In this document: in pieces, positions 55,670 to 64,000 of the stretch
Layout of the letters: the number at the start of each line of letters is the position of its first letter
How positions within the stretch are numbered: the first letter of the stretch is position 1
NCBI GenBank assembly: GCA_947652605.1
Contig: OX393581.1
Location: 12,776,640-12,840,639, forward strand
Direction: 5' to 3'
Origin: Elmis aenea
Taxonomy: Eukaryota > Arthropoda > Insecta > Coleoptera > Elmidae
DNA: 64,000 nucleotides
The notes under the pieces: model-generated
Database searches by the model: none
The model's input: only the letters and a program-made list of their open reading frames with translations
What the model was told of the DNA's origin: nothing
Program-made: the position numbers and the translations under genes

Positions 55670-56435
55670 TAATATCTCACTTAACATTGCTCGAACAATT
55701 GTTCCTCGAATGGAAAGTTCCTCAAAAGCCTAATTGCTGGAATAACAATTTCTCGAATACAAAATTGCTCGAAATAATGGAATGAGTTACTTAAATAAAA
55801 TGTATTAAATTTATATAAATACAAAATAATTAAATGTACCTACTAGAAAAGTTGTTTACATTTGTTTACATTTTTTTACACTTAACCGATAACGAGTACA
55901 ATTAAATATCTATTATCGTCCTTGCTAATTGTAATTTACTGTTTAGGAGTCCTTAGAATATAGTATAAAAATGCAGAAAATCAACAAAGCCTTAACCAGT
56001 TGAAAATAGAACAATTTTTGTCTGGCATTGAACCTCCAATGGGTAGCCGTGATTATCGCGATTGTGCGGGAAGAATACTGCGCATACTTCAAAATTTTGA
56101 GTACAACGTAGATATTACAGGATATCTTCGCAGTTTTGCTCACAACATTTTGGTTATTAGGTGTAGATGTTATTGTAAATAAATTTACATACATTTTTCC
56201 AAGTGTAAAGACCTTTTCTAGTAGGTACATTTAATTATATTGTATTTATATAAATTTAATAAATTTTCTTTAAGTAGCTTCTTTAATTTTTTGTAGCAAT
56301 TTTATTTTCGAGAAATTCTTATTTAAGCAACTAGGCTTTCGAGGAACTGTCCATTGAGGAACAATTTTTCGAGCAATTTCCTTTCGAGCAATTTTTCATT
56401 CGAGCACTTGTTTTGAGCAATTTCCACCAAACCTG
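55670..56435. mobile_element. FB-like foldback element with TTCGAGCAATT terminal arrays
   Basis: Both ends consist of variable short repeats built from (TT)TCGAG(C/G)AA(TT), in opposite orientation. Inside them, arms pair (AATGTACCTACTAGAAAAG against CTTTTCTAGTAGGTACATT). The loop (~55,870-56,190) is unique and carries a 60-codon frame of no known family. Terminal arms made of short tandem repeats are the hallmark of Foldback (FB) elements. Confidence 0.65.
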
Positions 56436-56554
56436 CGCTCCAAGTAACTTACCTACTAGATTTTAAGCTTAATTTTAATTTTAGTGTTAAATGAAACCCC
56501 AGTAGCTAATTAATTATTAACTAGCAGTTAAGCAACTAAAAGGAGCTCGCCAAT

Positions 56555-57236
56555 GGGCAACCTCCTACATGAGAAGCAAATTGGAATATGCTTCTGTCAT
56601 ATGGAATCCTTTTTATGAAATCTATATAAAACAAATAGAAGCCGTTCAAAAACGGTTCGTACGTTATATAATTTTTAAACAGACTGGTCTATCCATATTA
56701 ACATCTTATAAAACTATGTTGAGTGAATTGCAGCTTATATCCCTTGAGCGAAGACGGTGTTTGCTGGATCACGTGTATATTTTCAAAATCGTTAATCACA
56801 AAGTCTATGTCACTATAGATCTATTAAATAAAATTTCCTTTTTAGTGCCTCGATCAAACAGCCGTTGGGCTAGTACATTTTATTTGAACGAACCTCGTAC
56901 TAATTTGCTTCAGGTGTCACCTTTGTACAGAATGTGTAAGTTGGCAAATATTTTTTCAGACATTGATATTTTTTATAATTGTAGTGTTTCAACTTTCAAA
57001 AACAAAGCTTTACTGCACCAGTTCAATATGATTTATTTTTGTATTAATTAATGCACATATATTTATTTGTAATATTTTTTTAATGTTTTAGCTGTTAATT
57101 GATTTTTCTTAATGCACACATTTATAGTACCTATATTGTTACATTTATTATTACGTATACTATATTATTGTATATCGCCCTATGATTGGGGTTTACCCCT
57201 GTTGGGTGTAATTTAATAAATAAATAAATAAATAAA
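56555..57236 (+). mobile_element. LINE 3' end with (AATA)n tail
   Basis: A C-terminal polyprotein segment, 3' UTR (TGATTGGGGTTTACCCCTG) and a terminal (AATA)5-6 run at 57,212-57,236. 5'-truncated. Confidence 0.75.
56569..57051 (+). pseudogene. LINE polyprotein C-terminal segment, open
   Basis: The 160-codon frame reads MRSKLEYASVIWNPFYEIY, IEAVQKRFVRYIIF, LQLISLERRRCLLDHVYIFK, then a serine/arginine stretch and a stop at 57,049. It matches the segment after the RT in CR1/Jockey-group LINEs (vrs.LEYas.vWnP.....i..iE.vQkrFlr.i.......Y...l..l.l..L..RR.......f..ki). It has no internal stop, so the copy is fairly young, but the RT and endonuclease are missing. The real protein began upstream; the ATG is internal. 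Confidence 0.75.
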
Positions 57237-57239
57237 TGT

Positions 57240-58207
57240 CAATGTATCAGTTGCTTCATATAAATGCTGAATGTCCATTTTGGACAGTTTGTAATATTCT
57301 GGGAGTCAAATAAAAAAAATTAAAAGAAGTATGGTTCTAGATTATTAATAATTTTAATTGCGTTTCGTACCTATATTAAAACTAAAAGATTTCTATTAAC
57401 ATTTGTTTGGGTTTTATTTTCTTTAATTTTGTTTTCGCATTTATGGTTCATATTGATTACCAGCAAATGTTTTATTAATTCTGCCATACATTACACTCAA
57501 ACTAAGTGAGTTATGTATAAAGTTACCAACCCACGGTTCGTTATCAAAACCGCGGGAATGCCTACATGCGAATTGCGGCAAGAAAATAATTTTGCGTTAA
57601 CAGAATTTCCTTCAAAGTATGCAAGTACCATATTATATTAAATTGTTTAGAAGCGCTGGGTAGCATTCGGTTTTTTATTTGGTCCGCCCCTTAAACATAC
57701 GGGTCGCGCGAAAGCATAGGGTAATAAAACAACCCCTGTGTTATTATATCTTTATTAAAATAGTCGACCTTGTTCTACCACACTTTTGAAAGGGATGTTT
57801 TATCTTTATACAATCCTTATATGCCTAAGAGCGTCGGAGTAGCTCGCAAAATATTATATGAAAGCGAAATAATAATAATAATCTGGCCGTATAAATCACC
57901 TACTGAGATCCATAAAACAAATCCTACATGTTTTCAACCCTTTCATATCTTTTTTTTAGTAAAATGCTTAAATGACTTTAACCCTTAAGTAATAAGCTCC
58001 TAGTTATCGAGATTTATAAAAAGGGGAGAAAGAATGGTACTCGTATGTTAACTATACGGTGTGCCGAAAATTTGATGCTCACTGTTAACTTCTAAAATGA
58101 TCTGTTTAATGGGAGAAATGTTAAATATTTTATAGGGCCACTTAGCGGTGCTTTTAGTTTTACATTTAATGGTACTCTAGATATGCCAAAAAGAAACTAG
58201 TTTCTGT
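57240..58207. other. unassigned sequence
   Basis: Some GC-richer pieces (57,520-57,720). No gene recognised. The 72-codon frame at 57,770 has no domain. Confidence 0.4.
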
Positions 58208-58215
58208 ATTACGAT

Positions 58216-59661
58216 CAGGGATGGAATAACGTTTTAAATCGTTACGTTATTGTATAACGTTATTTATTATTTGTTTTCGTTACATAACGTTATAAATAAC
58301 GTTAAAAAAATTAATTGTTATGTTATATAACGTTACATAAATTATGATATACAGGGTGTTTCTTAAATAATGCGAAAAAATTCGGGAGGTGATTTCATAT
58401 CGAAAATAAAGTGAGGTCTTTTATATAACAATTTTTTCTTAGACGTCTCCTTTCGGAGTTACACCCCCCTAAAGGGGATCGGTAAAATTAGGTTTTTATT
58501 TTATTTCTCAAACTTAGATAAATGTAGGAGAATGATATTTGGTAGATGTTTTGTACTTATTAAAAGGTTTCCCATAGTAATATTTTCAATCATCTTCCAC
58601 CTTCATAGGGGGCTGATAAGTGCGACCCCTGTTGGCTTTTTAATCAGAACTTTTTGGTGAGTTGAAATTTTGCTATTTAAATTTTTTTTTGTTAGTTTGA
58701 TTTATTTAGGACCTTTTTTATTCTTTAGTTGTCCTCGTAAATCCTACAATTTTAAATTTGATGTTTATGTTCATATTGGGTAGAATTGCAGGGCGTTTTA
58801 AAGTTCTCGCCGCGTCGTCAAAATGAATTACACCCTCCACTTCTATCCAATATGAACATAAACAGACCATGGTAACCACCAAAATGAATTGTTTTATATT
58901 GGAATATTTGATGGTTCATGTTCATTCATAAAATTTTTTACTCAAAAACTGTAGGTTTAACGAGAACAATTAAAGAATTTAAAAAACTTCTAAATAAATC
59001 AAGTTTTCAAAAAAAAATTAAATTGCTAGATTTCAACCCACCAAAAAGTCCTGATAGAAAAATCAACAGGGGTCGCACTTTTCAGCCCACTGTGAAGGTG
59101 GGAGATGATTAAAAATGTTACTATGGGAAACCTTTTAATAAGTATAAAACATCTACTGAATATCATTCTCCCACATTTATCCAAATTTGAGAAATAAAAT
59201 AAAAACCCAATTTTACCGATCCCCTTTAGGAGGGTGCAACTCCGAAAGGAAACCCTAAAGGAAAAAAAATATATGAAAGACCCCTATTAATTTTCAATAA
59301 GGAATCACCTCCCGATTTTTTTCGCAATATTTAAGAAACATGCTGTATAAAAATAATTTTTATTTATAACTCTGAAACTATTTTTGGGATCTGTAAATGT
59401 AATTTTAAAAAATAGTACAAAATTACGTTGAGATATTTTATTTTCATTTTAATTTCTGCAAATAAAAAAACGCCATAAAAAAATTAATTTATAGGGAATA
59501 ACGATACAAAATAACTTTTAACGAAACATTATCGGTTATTATAACGTTATATAACGTTATATAACGTTATAAAAATATCGTTACGTTATCGTAGAAAAAA
59601 TTATAATCGAATCGGTATTATAACGTTATCGGGTATCGTTATGTTACGTTTTCCATCCCTG
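58216..59661. mobile_element. hAT MITE (CAGGGATGG ends, TSD ATTACGAT) with nested foldback
   Basis: The ends CAGGGATGGAATAACG and CGTTTTCCATCCCTG are inverted. ATTACGAT at 58,208-58,215 and 59,662-59,669 is an exact 8-bp duplication. Both subterminal zones are arrays of ATAACGTTAT palindromes. A 1-kb foldback is inserted inside. Confidence 0.9.
58348..59349. mobile_element. foldback TACAGGGTGTTTC element nested in hAT
   Basis: Left TATACAGGGTGTTTCTTAAA and right TTTAAGAAACATGCTGTATA. Inverted arms of ~480 bp share GGGAGGTGATTTC, CCCTAAAGGGGATCGG and AACAGGGGTCGCAC. No transposase motif. It lacks the ATCTCGTAAACGG box. Confidence 0.85.
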
Positions 59662-59702
59662 ATTACGATTAGGTACTTTATAACAAAAATGAGCACTAAA
59701 CG

Positions 59703-60942
59703 TATACACCCGGTGTCCCAATAATCGTGAACAGCATGAGGCTCTCGTAAACCTTAAGAGATACGAATTGGTTAATTGAGTTGAAATGATCTGAGATTTA
59801 AGAGCACTTATTCTTGAAAAATTTAATGGTATTAGCGCTATTCACAAAAATGACATTTTAGTTTTTTGCTTATAACTTGCTTATTTGCAATCACACTTAA
59901 AATATTTTTCGACATTATAAAGACACTTTTTTGCGTAGATATTAAATTTGTTGACAAATTTTACCTGTCTTCATTTGTTTGTATTATTTTAAGTTCAGCT
60001 TTCTTATTTTATATACTGGTTGTAGTTGGCTATGACACCATTAAAAAGAGAGTTTTTTCCTCGTCTTATTCATGTACTTATGGGTTGCTAGGTTTATTTT
60101 TAAAAATAAGTACCCAAGTTATTACAATATTATTGAATTAATTAAGTGTATTCAAAGTAACTATTGAAAAACAAAACAAAACATCACATAAATAAACTAG
60201 CTGTACTTAAGTGAATGCTAAAAACTAAAATAATTTAAGATACTTTCACATTTCATAATAATTTATGATTTTCCACTTACTATTACTATTGAATCTAAAT
60301 TATAACATGCGTTCAAAGTGTAGCCCACTCTCCATGGGCAATATAAATTTGAGATCTGCACTTTATAGATAATAATGTTTTCCTAGACATATTTTTACTT
60401 ATGTGGTGAACTGCCCTTGAAACGGTCTTAAAAAGACAATTATACATTTATTGTAGGTAGTAAGATTAGCTATTTTAAGTACAGCTCATCAAATACAAAG
60501 TAATATGCTTAGGAAAACAATATTATTTAAAAAGTTTAGATCCCAAATTTGTATTGCCTATGGAGAGTGGGCATACCTATTATAATTTAGATTCAAAAGT
60601 AATAAAATAAATGGTAATAGTAATTAAAAAATTATTCTGAAATGTTAGAAATATCTTAATCTATTTTAGTTTTTTGTGAGTTTCAATTAAAGTACAGCTA
60701 ATTTCTTTACCTACGTGATTTTTTTGTTGTTTTTAATGGCCAATGTGTTAATATTAATAAACACAATAATATTGTAATATCTTACTAATTTTTAATGCAA
60801 ATACTATTAATATTTTCAAGATTTTATTTTATAAAATAGTTCCTCTTAAATCATGGATCATTTTGACTCATTTAACCAACTCTGCATCTCATACCGTTAA
60901 AGAGACACCCATGCTGTTCACGATAACTGGGACACCCTGTAT
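59703..60942. mobile_element. 1.2-kb foldback TACACCCGGTGTCCC element
   Basis: Left TATACACCCGGTGTCCCA and right TGGGACACCCTGTATGTA. The shared box lies in both arms (GGCTCTCGTAAACC; CATACCGTTAAAGAGAC). Inner arms pair around 60,270-60,610 (GCCCACTCTCCATGGGCAAT). Same family as 2,514 and 49,734. No clear transposase motif. Confidence 0.8.
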
Positions 60943-62245
60943 GTAATGAATATGTAAAACAAAACAATAATTTTGGTAAATTTAATCATTTTGGTAAACA
61001 TTTTTTTTTTTAATTAAACGATGTGTTTATACTTAAGTTTAACTTCATTATTATTTTGCTAAGCGCTTAATAATTTTCAAGATAACCAAATATTTTAGTT
61101 TGTAAATACTTTGTACTACTGTATGTACTTCTGATTTTTTACCTGTTGCGAAGAAAATTTGTGCCTTTTTTCTATAGTATTTAAATTTTTTTAATTACAT
61201 TTATGATTTTAAAATGTTGTTAGTTAAAGTAACTTGCTGTTAAATCATCTTAACTTGCATGTTTCGATTTAGTTGATGTACTTACTCATTAAAATGGTTG
61301 CTTATTTGCCGTATGTATTGCGATTATATTAATTAACAGTACCTATTTAAAGAATCAGCGTTTAAAATTGTTTACTATAAGAATAACCTAATGTTTTATT
61401 TTTAAACAATTAATTATAACTCACTTTAAGGCAGCCAAATGTTTCCGTTCCTAGTATATAACCAACGTCAACAATGGATATTCAAAATAATTTTGCTTAT
61501 TACTCCAGATTTCCTTTTTAAAATATACGCTTTAACAAACCTTTAAAAAACAAACATTTCAGTTTACATACTGAGGTATTTTTAAACATGGTTTTGACCT
61601 GCTACCGCGCTAAATGGCGTAGTTTTGTTATAATTTTATTTTACTCGAAAAGCTTTTACGGTAATTGGATTTTGTGACGCTCTGTAAATATCTTCAACTA
61701 ACAAGGCAACAGGTAAAAAAGTTAATGTTTTAAACCTTTAAACGTTTGATGTACCTATAAAACGCGATTTCTGTATTTCATCACTTATCGAAATTGGCAT
61801 TTAAAAGGGCCTAATGTAAAAAATGTTGGAGCTATTTGTTATTGATTAAACTTGATCAATGGGCGTATAATTTTGAATTACATTTTTAGAATACTCAAAA
61901 GTTTATAAACACTGTAGGATTCAATATAAGTACCAATACCAACTACAAAGTTCCCGTAGCAGACACTTTTTTTAAATTTTATATCCTCATTATGACAAAA
62001 GAAATTTGTATTTAACTTTTACTTACAGAGAATAACATGTAACATTACAATTTTTAAATTTATTTTTCATAATACTAAAATATTTTTAATTACAACTTTG
62101 TTTCCAAACCTACTCGGATCCAGTTATGAAAGAGATCAGGAGTTTATGGTACTTCTACTAACTTATACTAGGTAACTAGTATCATATTTTTAAAATCTAG
62201 TAGTTTTGCCATTTTTCTTCTTTTTCTCATTCTTACGCCCGCCCC
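60943..62245. other. 1.3-kb A+T-rich unique sequence
   Basis: No feature recognised. Confidence 0.45.
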
Positions 62246-62249
62246 CCTC

Positions 62250-62470
62250 GGCTAAACGTGTGGCTGTTGTTTCCTCTTTTATAAATATGTGAGCTCTGTT
62301 TGTACGCTTCCTTTCATCTTTTTCTATCTTTTGTTAGCTCTCTTACCTTACTCCACTCTCTGTTTGTAGCAACTTCTTTTACTTCCTCATTCCAACGGTT
62401 CCCTGGTCTTTCCTTTCGATTTTGTCCTCCCGCTCGCACTTTATATGCTTTCCTGTAAAGATACATTGAA
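62250..62470 (-). pseudogene. LINE ORF2 C-terminal tail remnant
   Basis: Minus-strand reading GRPGNRWNEEVKEVATNREW, SKVRELTKDRKR, stop, KEAYKQSSHIY. This is the end of the same LINE polyprotein type as at 3.5 and 16 kb (GRPr.RW.d.vk.......w......a.DR.rWr). Short, with one stop. No RT attached. Confidence 0.5.
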
Positions 62471-62602
62471 AATCACAAGTTGTCTTATACTTTTATTTCT
62501 GATACAATATCTTAAATAACGCAAACTTTTAAGCAACGCCTTGTGAAAACACGTTGCTACCCAAAAATGCTGTATAATGGTTAACAAGAATTTAAAGACC
62601 AC

Positions 62603-63225
62603 TATACAGGGTCATTAGTGGCGGATCGGTCGATTGTGGCTAAACGGTTTGAGATAGAAAGTTGATTCAAACGGTATTTCATAAGACTGTTTTATACTAT
62701 ACTATTTTTTCGTTTAAGAAAATCGTATACGATTTTTGATACAAAAATTTCGTTCAAGAATTTAGCATGGAAAATATGAACCTTTTACATTGTACTATTT
62801 TTTGGTACGAAAATGTTCAATTTGATCACAACACAAAGCGAATCATTTTCAAATTTAACGTATATTTAACGCTTGTTCCATTCTACATATTTATTCCTAC
62901 AAAATAAATTGTGAGGGATTATAGCGGTAATAAGTAGTATTTAAGATCGTTTGATTGTTTCAGTTAACCTAACCCACAAATAACATGCGGTCAGATACAG
63001 TTGCAGTAGAATACGCATGCGCCCATGCCACAAAACACGCCCATGCTAAAATAGGACGCATATATTTTGACGGTAATAATTTCGTACGAATTTTTGGTTC
63101 AAGATTTGTAATTTCTGATTGACACCGTACTAGAAAATCGTATACGATTTTCTTAAACGAAAAAATAGTGTAGTATATAACAGACTATACAGTTTTTTCT
63201 TCCGAACACGTTAAAAATATTTTTA
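62603..63225. mobile_element. TACAGGGTCATT element, left end, with nested MITE
   Basis: TATACAGGGTCATTAGTGG starts the element. After ~80 bp it is cut by the MITE at 62,684, and ~40 bp follow (CTATACAGTTTTTTC). Its right end is not clear. Confidence 0.45.
62684..63186. mobile_element. 503-bp MITE with AAAATCGTATACGATTTT palindromes
   Basis: TGTTTTATACTATACTATTT on the left pairs with AATAGTGTAGTATATAACAG on the right over ~50 bp, which includes TTTCGTTTAAGAAAATCGTA and the self-complementary AATCGTATACGATT. No coding sequence. No target duplication is certain. Confidence 0.75.
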
Positions 63226-63227
63226 AA

Positions 63228-64000
63228 TATACAGGGTGAGTCACCTCTCTGGAACCAATAGCCACTTTTATATTTCAAATACAACACCCCATTTTTTATT
63301 TAATATTCTTGACCGCCTTCATTTTAACTTTACATCGATATAAAACAGTACAAGTTTTTATGCGGTCATGTCACTAAAAAAAAGTCATTTTCAATTTTTT
63401 TTAAGGTTTTAAGTCTTTATTTAAAAAATTCTCCTGAAGTCATTTTTCGAAGCACAGAGTTGTAATTTGGTAAGGACATGCAGAAAACATTGCTCTATTA
63501 GCTCAATACGAAAAAGTTTGAATCACGCATACAGGGTGTTCATAAATAGGTGGCAACTTTCCTGATTTTCGAAAGCTCGTAATTCAATTTTTTCAAATGC
63601 AAACCCCTGTATTTTTTTATGTCATCGAATTCGCCTTTAAGAGAGCTTCATTTTTTTGTTAAGTATGTCCTATACCCAAAACTCATACTCTTCGAGATAT
63701 TCGATTTTTTTTTTCTTAATCGTTAAAGCAAATAGGATGCCGTGCAAATCGAAAAAGCTGACAGTTCACTTCACTAACGTCAAAAACTTGTCATTTATTT
63801 CTTGGATTATAGCATTTCCACAATTAATTTTACTTGACAAGACTTTTTCGTATCGAGCTAATAGAGCAATGTTTTTTGCATGTCCTTACCAAATTACAAC
63901 TCTGTGCTTCGAAAAATGACTTCAGGAGAATTTTTTAAATAAAGACCTAAAACCTTGAAAAAATTTAAAAATTACTTTTTTTTAGTGACATGACCGCATA
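63228..64000. mobile_element. TACAGGGTGAGTCACC foldback, runs off the window
   Basis: Left TATACAGGGTGAGTCACC. Left-arm sequence 63,370-63,525 (AAAAAAAGTCATTTT, GAAGTCATTTTTCGAAGCAC, TAGCTCAATACGAAAAAG) returns inverted at 63,845-64,000. The right terminus lies beyond the window. Another TACAGGGTGTTCATAAATAG end starts at 63,530 in the loop. Confidence 0.75.

Noticed and set aside
59866..60141. 91-codon hydrophobic frame
   Set aside because: Lies inside the arm of a foldback element; a by-product of its sequence.

Overview
The window is about two-thirds A+T and carries no intact cellular gene that I can recognise. Its transposable elements are insect-like: several mariner lineages, a pogo-like element, a Harbinger-type element, many hAT MITEs with exact 8-bp target duplications, a Penelope-like retroelement, Jockey and other LINE fragments, and many palindromic elements with TA flanks and ends reading TACAGGGTG. 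I read it as insect nuclear DNA, possibly from a beetle. The order is a guess; nothing here proves it.

Layout. 0-9 kb: a mariner C-terminus, a LINE tail, a tandem array of ~122-140 bp units, a GC-richer unique patch at 6.2-6.6 kb and a 1.1-kb palindrome. 10.7-16.3 kb: nested foldback elements, one with an internally deleted but open transposase, a MITE cluster and a LINE tail. 17.6-22.6 kb: a hAT element that swallowed a foldback mariner relative, and a pogo-like element that swallowed a hAT MITE. 23.3-26.3 kb: a 5'-truncated Penelope-like element (RT end, GIY-YIG, hammerhead-like 3' motif) running straight into a 5'-truncated Jockey. 27.6-33.4 kb: two foldbacks and a decayed hAT transposase. 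36.5-38.4 kb: a nearly full-length mariner cut by a 670-bp hAT MITE. 39.7-44 kb: foldbacks, a LINE RT fragment and a second Jockey. 45-51 kb: foldbacks, a mariner N-terminus and a hAT MITE. 52-53.2 kb: a Harbinger-type element cut by a hAT MITE. 54.4-64 kb: more foldbacks, an FB-like element and LINE tails.

Most notable signal. Two sites 44.6 kb apart on the + strand (8,973 and 53,620) have a polypyrimidine tract, then AG directly followed by GTAAG, then a second strong donor (GTAAGT) 41-42 nt downstream. This is the layout of recursive-splicing ratchet points with a short cryptic exon. It suggests that the window lies inside one very long intron of a + strand gene, with the transposons as intronic cargo. 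The exons of that gene lie outside the window.

Second theme. Many TACAGGGTG elements that otherwise differ share a box about 35 bp inside the end (roughly GATCTCGtaaACGGTaaGAG) and are built as long inverted repeats around a transposase fragment. That suggests one transposase family mobilised many unrelated cargoes. No rRNA, CRISPR array or convincing tRNA was seen.
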